Virus record (IMG/VR): IMGVR_UViG_3300023106_000153
Location: 1 to 32,001 of that record
Direction: 5' to 3' (one strand)
DNA length: 32,001 nt
Origin: a virus
Part shown: positions 14,595 to 21,524 of the stretch, one piece after another
How positions within the stretch are numbered: the first letter of the stretch is position 1
Layout of the letters: every line of letters begins with the position of its first letter
Program-made: the position numbers and the translations under genes
Notes under the pieces: generated by a model
Told to the model about the DNA's origin: nothing
What the model saw: the letters and a program-made list of their open reading frames with translations, nothing else
Databases searched by the model: none

Positions 14595-15188
14595 TTACCC
14601 GCCGTGCGCATTCGACCAATCGGCAAAAGCGACTTCCCATTCCCTCGAGAACACTGGAAGCTTCAGAGTCTGCGTCTTGGTCTTTCCGAGGATATTGTCA
14701 TACGTCACGACGAGTGTTCGCCGATCCTCTCGCTCGATGATCTCTCGCTTGAAGTTCGACACGCGTTCGAGCTCTCTGAGCGGATTCGACGCCCCTGCCG
14801 CCTGCCGCCACTCGGCATCGATGATCAACTCTTCGCCTGCTGCGACCAGGATCCAAGCAATCTCTGCTCTGCCGCGGCCTTTGAAGATCAGTTCCGTTGG
14901 ATCAGCGATGAAGTCGATCCTCACGTTCTCGGCGCGATCGGTGCCGACATTCTGCAAGGCAAAGGCGATGTTGATGCGATCCGGTTGGTCGGTCGCTTCG
15001 GGCAACAGCGCTCTGATGGACCAGAACGCGTCCTTGTACTTGCCGACGTCCGTTCGGGCCTTTGCAGCAACCCACAACGATCCGCCAGCTATCACGGCAG
15101 CCAGAAGCGCGGCTCCAATCGCGATCCAATCCCCGCTTGACAGGAGCGGCTCAACTAGAGCGGCTGATGGGGTCGGCGTCGGAGTCAT
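14595..15188 (-). CDS. Reverse-strand membrane-anchored protein (probable moron)
   Basis: The 197-residue protein starts MTPTPTPSAALVEPLLSSGD, has one membrane segment (about 21-43, IAIGAALLAAVIAGGSLWVAA), and then a mostly beta domain of about 140 residues, presumably outside or at the membrane. No family is recognised. It is antisense to the whole early operon, and its DNA is clearly poorer in GC (about 50-55% at 14641-14760 against about 72% at 14401-14460), which suggests separate acquisition. A -10-like TAGAGT lies seven bases before its ATG, again without a ribosome site. Expression from the prophage, for example for superinfection exclusion, is a reasonable inference only. Confidence 0.8.
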   Translation of the reverse strand: MTPTPTPSAALVEPLLSSGDWIAIGAALLAAVIAGGSLWVAAKARTDVGKYKDAFWSIRALLPEATDQPDRINIAFALQNVGTDRAENVRIDFIADPTELIFKGRGRAEIAWILVAAGEELIIDAEWRQAAGASNPLRELERVSNFKREIIEREDRRTLVVTYDNILGKTKTQTLKLPVFSREWEVAFADWSNAHGG

Positions 15189-15202
15189 GCTCGGCACTCT
15201 AT

Positions 15203-15221
15203 CGCTCTCGCGAACAGAGCG
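15203..15221. promoter_or_regulatory. Inverted repeat upstream of the reverse-strand gene
   Basis: CGCTCT and AGAGCG are exact complements separated by seven bases. They lie 15 to 33 bases upstream of the ATG of the 14595-15188 gene, in its expected promoter region. It could be an operator or part of a small hairpin; chance is not excluded. Confidence 0.35.
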
Positions 15222-15239
15222 CTCCGACCAGGTGCAGCC

Positions 15240-15652
15240 GTGAGCGACCCGACACCCGCCACCCGCGCCGTGACGTACGAGCGCGACGGGCACCGTTGTG
15301 TCTCCTGCGGCGCGTGGGTGCAGCTGCAGTACCAACATCGCGCCGCGGTCGGCATGGGCGGCAGCAAGATCCGGCCACTGTTCGTGGACGGGCTGACGTC
15401 GTGCGCGATCTGCAACCCGGCGTACGAGCACGAGCTGCAGGCTCAGGCGCTGCGGTTCGGCTGGAAGGTGCCCTCGTGGGTGCGGGACCGCGATCGGATG
15501 GCGGACGTGCCCGTGTACTACCTGCTCGAGCGCACTTGGTGCCGACTTCGGCTCGATGGGGGCCGCGTCCGCATTTCGCAGCGAGGGCGATGCAGCTCAT
15601 GCACGAGGTCTATGGCGAGAGCTATGACGAAGAGAAGGGACTGGTGGCGTGA
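15240..15652 (+). pseudogene. HNH endonuclease-like gene with apparent frameshift near its 3' end
   Basis: The frame from GTG 15240 encodes VTYERDGHRCVSCGAWVQLQ, YQHRAAVGMGGSK and TSCAICNPAYEHELQAQALR, an HNH-type nuclease with two Cys pairs. After about 15577 this frame turns Arg-rich and would run to 15827 through the next gene. The -1 frame instead gives ARAMQLMHEVYGESYDEEKG and stops at 15652, overlapping the next ATG by one base like most genes here. A lost base near 15577-15579 (or a sequencing error) best explains this. The core nuclease is upstream of the break, so activity may persist with an altered tail. Confidence 0.65.
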
Positions 15653-16101
15653 TGGTGCTCCACATCGTTCCGGTGTCGTTCCAGACGGCGCGCGCATTCG
15701 TCGCGGCCCACCACCGCCACCACGCTCCGCCGACCGGGCACAAGTTCTCGATCGGCGTTGCGCAGGACGAGGTGCTCGTCGGTGTGGCTGTGGTCGGCCG
15801 TCCGATCTCTCGAGTGATCGCCGCTGACGGCGTGACGCTCGAGGTGCTCAGGACGGCGACCGATGGCACTCGCAACGCCAACTCGATGCTGTACGGCGCC
15901 GCTTGGCGCGCAGCTCGAGCGATGGGCTACGAGCGCCTCATCACATACACGCAGGAAGGCGAGTCCGGGGAATCACTCCGGGCAGCAGGATTCCGCGTGC
16001 TGGCTCACCGGCCGGCGCGCGGCGGATGGAACATGCCCGCGCGACCGCGCGAGAGCAAAGGCACCGAAGGGGTGCCGCGAACATTGTGGGAGGTGGCCTG
16101 A
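15652..16101 (+). CDS. XF1762-family protein
   Basis: The 149-residue protein matches the XF1762-like phage and plasmid family: HIVPVSFQTARAFVAAHHRH, HHAPPTGHKFSIGV, then VVGRPISRVI and EVLRTATDGTRNANSMLYGA. The family looks like an acetyltransferase (GNAT-like) fold with a conserved His-rich start, but its substrate is not known. The ATG at 15652 follows the stop of the HNH gene with one base overlap. An alternative GTG lies directly before it. Confidence 0.8.
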   Translation: MVLHIVPVSFQTARAFVAAHHRHHAPPTGHKFSIGVAQDEVLVGVAVVGRPISRVIAADGVTLEVLRTATDGTRNANSMLYGAAWRAARAMGYERLITYTQEGESGESLRAAGFRVLAHRPARGGWNMPARPRESKGTEGVPRTLWEVA

Positions 16102-16622
16102 TGGCCCCGGAGAAGATGACCGAGCGATTCATGCTCGACGCCCTGAAGAGGCGCTACACGGCGAACGGCGGGAACGGCGATCGCTGGATTCGAGCCGAGC
16201 ACGTGCGCAACGGGACGGGATTCTATGGCTACGACCGCGAGTCGGGCCGCTGCACGAGCTGGCTGCGCACGGCCGACTTCATCGCCCTCGATGGGTGGGA
16301 GTCGAAGAGCCACGTGGTGCACGGGCACGAAGTGAAGATCTCGCGCTCCGACTGGCTGACCGAGTTGAAGGATCCGGAGAAGGCCGAGGCGTTCCGCCCG
16401 TACTGCGACTACTGGTGGCTGGTGGTGTCCGATGTGAAGATCGTGCGCCTGGACGAGCTGCCTGCGGGCTGGGGGCTGATGGCTCGCGTCGGTGAAGGCG
16501 ATCAGCTGCGGGTCGTCAGACAGGCGAAGAAGATTGATCGGGAGCCGTTGCCATGGCCGATGGTGGTCGGGCTTACCCGTGCGGTGCAGAAGACCGCGCT
16601 GCGTGCTGGGGCGGTGGCCTGA
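16101..16622 (+). CDS. MmcB-like / PD-(D/E)XK nuclease-fold protein
   Basis: The 173-residue protein has DFIALDGWESKSHVVHGHEV followed by KISRSDWLTELKDPEKAEAF, the D...ExK core of MmcB-like DNA-repair proteins, then YCDYWWLVVSD. Such proteins have a restriction-endonuclease-like fold and are linked to DNA repair or processing. It lies between the XF1762 protein and the replication initiator with TGATG overlaps on both sides, so a role in phage DNA metabolism is likely. No partner recombinase is adjacent. Confidence 0.7.
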   Translation: MAPEKMTERFMLDALKRRYTANGGNGDRWIRAEHVRNGTGFYGYDRESGRCTSWLRTADFIALDGWESKSHVVHGHEVKISRSDWLTELKDPEKAEAFRPYCDYWWLVVSDVKIVRLDELPAGWGLMARVGEGDQLRVVRQAKKIDREPLPWPMVVGLTRAVQKTALRAGAVA

Positions 16623-17395
16623 TGGCCTATCAAGCAACGCACTGGGCGTGGGAGCTGGATCTGCCGATGACGCAGAAGTTCGTGCTCATCGCGCTCGCAG
16701 ACATGGCCGACGAGCAGCTGTCCTGCTACCCGGGCCAGAAGCGCATCGCGCGGATGGTCGGCAGCTCCGATCGCACGGTCCGCCGCGCGCTTACCGAGCT
16801 GGAGGAGCTGGGGCTGGTGGAGCGTGAAGAGAGACGCGCGAACGACGGCTATCGGACCTCCGACCGGTACATCCTGAAGACGAAAAAAGGGCTCACCGGA
16901 CAAAATGGCCGCAAGTCCAACCGGACAAATAGTCCCCGGACAATGGCGACACTCTCACCGGACATCCACGACAGTCTCACCGGTCACAGTGACCGGGCAA
17001 TAGAACAACCAGAGAATCACCAGAGAACCACCAGTAGTAAGAGCGTCGACCTGTTCGAGCTCGCGGATCCGAACGAGGGCGACCTGTTCGAGGCCTTCTG
17101 GTCGGTGTGGCCGAGGAAGGACGGCAAGAAGGCTGCGGTCGCTGCGTGGGCGAAGGCTCTGCCGAAGATGAACCAGCACGCGATCTTCGCGGCGGCGACT
17201 GCTTACGCGTCGTCGCCGTACCGGCCGGAGCGGAAGTTCGTGCCGTTCGCGTCGACGTGGTTGAACCAGGAGCGGTGGGCGGACGGGCCTATCCCGGCTC
17301 CGGAGCGTCGTGGGTCGTCGACGGTGGCTCATGGCCGGTCGGTGGATGGTCTTCTGGCTGCTCGCGAGGCTCAGGCTTTGGCGGTGTCGTCGTGA
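16622..17395 (+). CDS. Replication initiator, HTH domain protein (lambda O/DnaD type)
   Basis: The 257-residue protein has an N-terminal winged HTH (about 15-75; KRIARMVGSSDRTVRRALTE, LEELGLVEREERRANDGYRT), a polar linker (about 85-145), and a C-terminal domain starting LFEAFWSVWPRKDGKKAA, typical of phage replisome organisers that recruit a helicase loader. The linker DNA contains the iteron-like repeats at 16894-16996. The next genes are a helicase-loader-like protein and DnaB. This matches lambda, where the origin lies inside gene O. The start is ATG 16622. Confidence 0.85.
   Translation: MAYQATHWAWELDLPMTQKFVLIALADMADEQLSCYPGQKRIARMVGSSDRTVRRALTELEELGLVEREERRANDGYRTSDRYILKTKKGLTGQNGRKSNRTNSPRTMATLSPDIHDSLTGHSDRAIEQPENHQRTTSSKSVDLFELADPNEGDLFEAFWSVWPRKDGKKAAVAAWAKALPKMNQHAIFAAATAYASSPYRPERKFVPFASTWLNQERWADGPIPAPERRGSSTVAHGRSVDGLLAAREAQALAVSS
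16894..17045 (+). repeat. Iteron-like array, candidate phage replication origin
   Basis: The core CCGGACA occurs at 16896, 16921, 16936 and 16958. Related cores, CCGGTCA and CCGGGCA, begin at 16980 and 16993. The last two form a perfect palindrome, CCGGTCAC-A-GTGACCGG (16980-16996). Downstream is a locally AT-richer stretch with repeated CACCAGAGAA-like units (about 17005-17045), as expected for an unwinding element. All of this is inside the low-constraint linker of the initiator gene. Confidence 0.65.
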
Positions 17396-17805
17396 CCCCG
17401 CGCGAGGCGAACGTGTTCCTGACGAAGGCGGCCCTGCTCGACCCGCGCATGAAGCGCTTGGACGAGGAGGAGCAGGCCGACATGGCGACGATGTGGGCGG
17501 AGACGCTCGCCGATGTCGAGCTGGAAGCCGCGCTGGAGGCGATGCGGGCGCACTACCGCGCCGCGACGGTCCCGGTCATGCCCGCGCACGTGCTCGAGCG
17601 GCTCGGCGTCGTGGAGGTGGCGTCGTCGCCGTACCGCGACATCACCGCGGAGGTCGTGGCGGCGTCTCGTGCCCGCGAGTTGTTGGCGGCCGGCGTGACG
17701 GAGGCGGAGTACCAGGCGCACGCGACCGACCGCGAGTGGCTGCTGGAGAAGTTCGGGCAGAGGGACGCGATCGAGGTCGCCGACGAGAACGGGGAGCCGG
17801 AGTGA
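17392..17805 (+). CDS. Probable helicase loader (G39P-like)
   Basis: The 137-residue protein starts with GTG (GTGA overlap). MTPREANVFLTKAALLDPRM, then TMWAETLADVELEAALEAMR and VPVMPAHVLERL, resemble the all-helical loader fold of SPP1 G39P and related proteins that bring DnaB to the origin. The C-terminal half is charged and helical. Placement between initiator and DnaB strongly supports this. No ATPase motif is present, so it is not a DnaC-type AAA loader. Confidence 0.65.
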   Translation: MTPREANVFLTKAALLDPRMKRLDEEEQADMATMWAETLADVELEAALEAMRAHYRAATVPVMPAHVLERLGVVEVASSPYRDITAEVVAASRARELLAAGVTEAEYQAHATDREWLLEKFGQRDAIEVADENGEPE

Positions 17806-19157
17806 ACGACACGACGTACACGGACGCCGATGCGCCCGTCGACGAGGCTGCGGCCGCGGCGGACGCGGATGCGAAGTACGACCGCATCGCCGAGCAGTCG
17901 GTCCTCGGGTCGATGATGCTTTCGCCCGAGCAGGTCGACGAGGTGATGACGGTGGTGCTGCCCGGCGACTTCTGGGAACCAAAGCACGAGATCATCGCCC
18001 GAGCGATCGGCAGCCTCGTGGCGAAGAACGAACCCACAGACGCGATCGCGGTCGTCGAGGAGCTGCGGCGCACCGGGAAGCTGCGGCAGGCCGGCGGCGC
18101 CGCGTACGTGCACGAGCTGACCGGCATCCCGACGTCGACGAAGAACGCGGGCTACTACGCGTCGACGATGAAGGACGACGCGGTGAAGCGCCGCCTGGTC
18201 GCGGCGGGGATCCGGATTCAGGCCATGGGCAACTCCGGCGAGGGGGTCGCGGCCGAGCTCGTGAACCTCGCGCGCACGGAGGTCGAGTCGGTGGCGGTCG
18301 GGAAGGCCGGCGGGCTGAAGCCGATCGGGGACACGTTCGACCTGCTTATCGAGTCGCTGGCGACGGAGCCGACGTACATCCCGACGCCGTGGGAGTCGCT
18401 CGACAAGCTCATCGGCGGCTTCAGCGCGGGCGCGCTGACGGTGGTCGCGGCCCGGCCCGGGTCGGGCAAGACGATCGCGTGCCTGCAGATCGCGGCGAAG
18501 CTGGCCCATGCGGGGATGGTGGCGTTCTCGTCGCTCGAGATGACCGAGGGCGAGCTGCAGAAGCGGCTGCTGGCCCAGTTCGGGCCGGTGTCGATGACGT
18601 CGCTGCGGACGCACCAGATCCTGAAGCACGAGTGGGAGAAGATCGCGGAGGCCCGCTCGCGGGTGCAGGGAGCGCCGATCTTCATCGACGAATCCGCGGG
18701 TGTCACGTTGGCGCAGATCCGGTCGCACGCGCGCTCTGTGGCCCGCAGGGGCAAGCTGACCGGCATCGTCGTCGACTACCTGCAGCTGGTTGAGGGCGAG
18801 GGGCAGTCGCGGCAGGAGGTCGTGGGCGCGGTGGCGCGCGGCCTGAAGCAGCTCGCGAAGGATCTGGACGTGCCGGTGATCGCCGCGGCGCAGCTGAAGC
18901 GCGCGCAGAACCAACGCGGCCGCCAACTGCCGACCCTCGACGACCTGCGCGAGTCGGGTGACATCGAGGCGGCCGCCGACGTGGTGCTGCTGCTCGACCG
19001 CGACCGGGAGAAGCACCCGAACGACCTGACCGTGGTGGTGGCGAAGAACCGCTCCGGCGAGCAGGGGAAATTCACCCTCAACTGGGAGGCGCACTATGCG
19101 CGCCTCAGAGACAAGACGTGGTCGCCGACCGCGTTGATCGATGAATCGGAGATGTAG
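17802..19157 (+). CDS. dnaB: Replicative DNA helicase (DnaB family)
   Basis: The 451-residue protein has an N-terminal DnaB domain (about 26-125; EQSVLGSMMLSPEQVDEVM), a linker and a RecA-like motor domain. Walker A is ARPGSGKT (217-224), followed by SSLEM and the Walker B stretch GIVVDYLQLV, then RESGDIEAAADVVLLLDRD. It unwinds phage DNA at the fork as a hexamer. The start is GTG 17802, overlapping the loader gene (GTGA). About 25 Ala/Asp-rich residues precede the domain. Confidence 0.95.
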   Translation: MNDTTYTDADAPVDEAAAAADADAKYDRIAEQSVLGSMMLSPEQVDEVMTVVLPGDFWEPKHEIIARAIGSLVAKNEPTDAIAVVEELRRTGKLRQAGGAAYVHELTGIPTSTKNAGYYASTMKDDAVKRRLVAAGIRIQAMGNSGEGVAAELVNLARTEVESVAVGKAGGLKPIGDTFDLLIESLATEPTYIPTPWESLDKLIGGFSAGALTVVAARPGSGKTIACLQIAAKLAHAGMVAFSSLEMTEGELQKRLLAQFGPVSMTSLRTHQILKHEWEKIAEARSRVQGAPIFIDESAGVTLAQIRSHARSVARRGKLTGIVVDYLQLVEGEGQSRQEVVGAVARGLKQLAKDLDVPVIAAAQLKRAQNQRGRQLPTLDDLRESGDIEAAADVVLLLDRDREKHPNDLTVVVAKNRSGEQGKFTLNWEAHYARLRDKTWSPTALIDESEM

Positions 19158-19159
19158 AG

Positions 19160-19525
19160 ATGGCACTTACGAGAGAGACCGAGATCGCTCGGGCGGACAT
19201 GAACGACGAGTTCGGCGTGACGCTGTTCCAGGCGAAGAAGACGGCGGACTACACGATCGCGGAGGCGCGCACGCTGGCGGCCGAGATCATCCGGGCGGCG
19301 AACGAGGCCGAGCGGGTGGCGCGGGACGACGCATGGGAGAGCGAGGGAGCTGCGCCTCTCGGCTTCGACATGGCCGCGCAAGCCACTGCCCCGAGCATGC
19401 CGTTCAGACGCTGCCCCACCTGCCGTCACGCCGATCACACCGGCTCGCCGTGTCTCAACATGGCGTCCGACAACGAATGCACGTGCACCCACCCCACCAC
19501 CTCGACCGAGGGAGCAACACCATGA
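19160..19525 (+). CDS. Hypothetical protein with C-terminal Cys-rich motif, 121 aa
   Basis: The N-terminal 65 residues are helical and charged. The C-terminal part has RRCPTCRHADHTGSPCLN and then ECTCTHP, five Cys and several His that could bind zinc. ATG 19160 is two bases after the helicase stop, with GGAG upstream. The end overlaps the next ATG. No family is recognised; a DNA- or RNA-binding accessory to replication is possible. Confidence 0.7.
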   Translation: MALTRETEIARADMNDEFGVTLFQAKKTADYTIAEARTLAAEIIRAANEAERVARDDAWESEGAAPLGFDMAAQATAPSMPFRRCPTCRHADHTGSPCLNMASDNECTCTHPTTSTEGATP

Positions 19526-20394
19526 CCGACATCCAAGAACTCACCCCCGAGCAGCTCGCCGAGCAGGCAGCGGCCCTCGCGAAGATCCTCGGCGTCCGTG
19601 CACGCCGTGCGCTCCTCGACGCACCCGAGATCGCCATGCACGTGCGCAGCATCGCCACGAACGGCAAGGTCGAACGCGGCGAGACGCTACCCGAGTGGTC
19701 GGCGCCGATGCGCATCACCGCGACCGACGACCTCGACGAGATGTACGCCCAGCTCGTCAACTGGGTCATCTACTGGGCCGAGACGCTCGAGGTGCAGCTG
19801 CCGGCGTCGACGGTGGTCGCCTGGTCGAACGCGAAGGAGGTGCAGGGCTTCCGCGCCGGGACCACACCGGATGGCGCCGCGATGCTGGTGCGCCTGCAGA
19901 CGATGTGGCTGCTCGGCAAGCACGAGCAGATCGCGGTATCCGACGCCGGCCCCGACTACCTGCTCGACGTCTCCCGGTTCGTGTTCGCCATCAACGCCAA
20001 GTACCCGTCGAAGCAGCCGCGCCCGAAGCAGGTGAGCCCGCGCCCGTGTCCGGTCTGCTCGGAGCCCACGGTGGGCGCCGAGTGGGCGTCGGAGGACGTG
20101 CTGGATGTCCGCATCGTCTGCGACCATTGCGGGCACGAGATCGTCGCGAAGCCGTCGAACATCCTGAAGTGGCTCGACGTCGACGAACCCACCGAGGCGA
20201 TCACCACGGCGTGCGCTGAGGGACGTCACGACGAGTGCCTGTCGCTCGCGTGCACCGACGCCTGCCACGAGCACGCCTTTGTCGCCCCGACGATCCCTGA
20301 GGGGCTGTGCGGCATGAACGGGTGCACGTTCAAGGCCGGGCACGACAAGCCGGGCAGCGCCCACCGTGCGCACTCGTGGAAGGCCAGCGAATGA
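19522..20394 (+). CDS. Hypothetical protein with zinc ribbon, 290 aa
   Basis: Residues about 1-165 are helical (MTDIQELTPEQLAEQAAALA; NWVIYWAETLEVQLPASTVV). A zinc-ribbon pair, CPVC and CDHC, lies at about 175-210, followed by a further Cys/His-rich tail (CAEGRHDEC, CTDACHEHAF, CGMNGCTFKAGH). It starts at ATG 19522 (ATGA overlap). Several metal sites and its place after DnaB suggest nucleic-acid binding, but no specific function is recognised. Confidence 0.8.
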   Translation: MTDIQELTPEQLAEQAAALAKILGVRARRALLDAPEIAMHVRSIATNGKVERGETLPEWSAPMRITATDDLDEMYAQLVNWVIYWAETLEVQLPASTVVAWSNAKEVQGFRAGTTPDGAAMLVRLQTMWLLGKHEQIAVSDAGPDYLLDVSRFVFAINAKYPSKQPRPKQVSPRPCPVCSEPTVGAEWASEDVLDVRIVCDHCGHEIVAKPSNILKWLDVDEPTEAITTACAEGRHDECLSLACTDACHEHAFVAPTIPEGLCGMNGCTFKAGHDKPGSAHRAHSWKASE

Positions 20395-20732
20395 TCAGCG
20401 AGGAGGAGGTCTTCCGCGGCGTCGACCGCGACTACGAACTAGCCCGTGCACGGCTGCGCTTCGACCCGGCCTTCCGCGCACTGGAAGAGCGGGCCGAAGC
20501 GGAAGCCCGCGATACGCCGCACATCTGGTTCGCTCGCAACACGGTGGCGCTGAAGGTGGAGTCGGAGATCCCATGGCCCGTTCGACAGGATCGGTTCGTA
20601 TCCATCGAGCAGCGGGCCGCAGATTGGACCCTGAACCCGATGGCTGTAGCTCAGGCTCGTCTGGTCGCAGTGGTACTGAAGGAGACGGGCATCGCACGGT
20701 TCGTGCGCTGGCTCGCGCGGGTGTTGCCATGA
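20391..20732 (+). CDS. Hypothetical protein, 113 aa
   Basis: The sequence starts MISEEEVFRGVDRDYELARA and is helical and charged, ending with ARFVRWLARVLP. No transmembrane segment, cysteine cluster or known motif is visible. It is coupled by ATGA to both neighbours. Function unknown. Confidence 0.7.
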   Translation: MISEEEVFRGVDRDYELARARLRFDPAFRALEERAEAEARDTPHIWFARNTVALKVESEIPWPVRQDRFVSIEQRAADWTLNPMAVAQARLVAVVLKETGIARFVRWLARVLP

Positions 20733-20956
20733 CCCACCTGTCGGTGAAGGCGGCGGCGAAGCGGGTGAAGCGCAGCGTGCGCACCATCGAGCGGTGGATA
20801 GCCGACGAAGACCTCGAGGTGACCGTGATCAGGGCGAGGAACGGCACGGTCATCCGCCGGTTCGTGATGCTCGACCACCTGCTCGCCGTCTACCGGGAGA
20901 AGCTTGTCACCAATCCGACACGCAAGCGGGTGCCCAACGATGACACACCCCCGTGA
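20729..20956 (+). CDS. Small HTH protein at the end of the early operon
   Basis: The 75-residue protein begins MTHLSVKAAAKRVKRSVRTI and continues ERWIADEDLEVTVIRARNGT, a helix-turn-helix of the excisionase/MerR or Trp-repressor-like type followed by a short wing. Its basic C terminus could contact DNA. It is the last gene before a strong terminator, a usual place for a late-gene regulator, but that role is only suggested by position. Confidence 0.7.
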   Translation: MTHLSVKAAAKRVKRSVRTIERWIADEDLEVTVIRARNGTVIRRFVMLDHLLAVYREKLVTNPTRKRVPNDDTPP

Positions 20957-20972
20957 TAGCATCTTGCTACGC

Positions 20973-21007
20973 AAGCGCCGACCCCAAACGGGGATCCGGC
21001 GCTTTTT
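20973..21007 (+). terminator. Strong intrinsic terminator of the early operon
   Basis: AAGCGCCG pairs with CGGCGCTT, with an inner CCCC/GGGG stem and loop AAAC, followed by a T-run (21003-21007). Bases outside (CTACGC before, GCGTAG after) are also complementary, so a longer imperfect hairpin forms from about 20967 to 21013. It lies 17 bases after the stop of the last early gene. Confidence 0.9.
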
Positions 21008-21090
21008 GCGTAGCCGGGGGCTTTGGCCTTTCACCCCGGCGACAGGCATTGATCTCCCTGGCGTGCGGGCGCACAACCCAGATCATCGAG

Positions 21091-21118
21091 GCGGGCACCG
21101 AGTAGACGCGGTGCCCGC
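21091..21118. other. Perfect 10-bp stem hairpin in the early/late gap
   Basis: GCGGGCACCG (21091-21100) and CGGTGCCCGC (21109-21118) pair exactly around an 8-base loop. No T-run follows on either strand. It may be a second terminator, an RNA processing or stability element, or a structured regulator for the late genes. The region 20957-21204 otherwise shows no coding gene. Confidence 0.5.
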
Positions 21119-21130
21119 CTTCCACATTCT

Positions 21131-21184
21131 TGCCAGCCTCCCGGTCACACACCCTCCTTCGCTTGGGCCGTGAGCAGGCTGGCA
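21131..21184. repeat. Inverted repeat TGCCAGCCT / AGGCTGGCA
   Basis: Exact 9-base arms at 21131-21139 and 21176-21184 enclose 36 bases. The right arm ends 20 bases before the ATG of the first late gene. It could be a large stem-loop in the leader RNA or a pair of protein-binding sites. A late promoter with clear -35 and -10 boxes was not found here. Confidence 0.4.
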
Positions 21185-21204
21185 TCCTCTCGACAGGGGC
21201 GACC

Positions 21205-21381
21205 ATGGACGACCACACACCGATCGGGTACGACGGCTTCACCGCCCCGGTCTACCCGTACCAGGTGGCCGACCCCGAGGCGTATCTTCGCGGCGAGCCG
21301 ATCATCAATGCCCGCGACTGCGAGCTCGCAGGGTTCGACCTCGCGGATGTCCTCGAAGCAGCGAAGGCGGCACGACCATGA
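21205..21381 (+). CDS. Hypothetical small acidic protein, 58 aa
   Basis: It begins MDDHTPIGYDGFTAPVYPYQ and is acidic with a helical C terminus. The ATG (21205) follows a purine-rich ACAGGGGCG. It is first in the late-side operon and overlaps the next gene as ATGA. A longer in-frame start at 21130 would span the inverted repeat and is less likely. Function unknown. Confidence 0.6.
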   Translation: MDDHTPIGYDGFTAPVYPYQVADPEAYLRGEPIINARDCELAGFDLADVLEAAKAARP

Positions 21382-21524
21382 TCGACATCAAAGACAGCAC
21401 CGCGCCCGGGCAGGTCAAGGTCATCGACGGGCGTGCGTTCAAGATCATCGAGCGCACCTTCGACAGCAGCAGCCGCGAGGTCACTGTGACGCTGGCACAC
21501 ACGCTCGACCCCCACGCGGACTGA
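21378..21524 (+). CDS. Hypothetical small protein, 48 aa
   Basis: It reads MIDIKDSTAPGQVKVIDGRA and then FKIIERTFDSSSREVTVTLA, a small beta-rich unit. It is coupled by ATGA to the previous gene and TGATG to the HNH gene. The tight packing is the main support. Function unknown. Confidence 0.6.
   Translation: MIDIKDSTAPGQVKVIDGRAFKIIERTFDSSSREVTVTLAHTLDPHAD

Noticed and set aside
15653-15827. HNH protein extended into the next gene
   Set aside because: This Arg/Asp-rich stretch is a shadow of the XF1762-family gene, whose frame has the recognisable protein.
12752-16622. A complete restriction-modification or defence island
   Set aside because: The methyltransferase has no cognate restriction enzyme or specificity subunit nearby; HNH and nuclease-fold proteins here fit phage DNA metabolism.
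16894-17045. CRISPR array
   Set aside because: The repeat cores are only 7-8 bases with 13-25 base spacing inside a coding gene; this fits iterons, not CRISPR.
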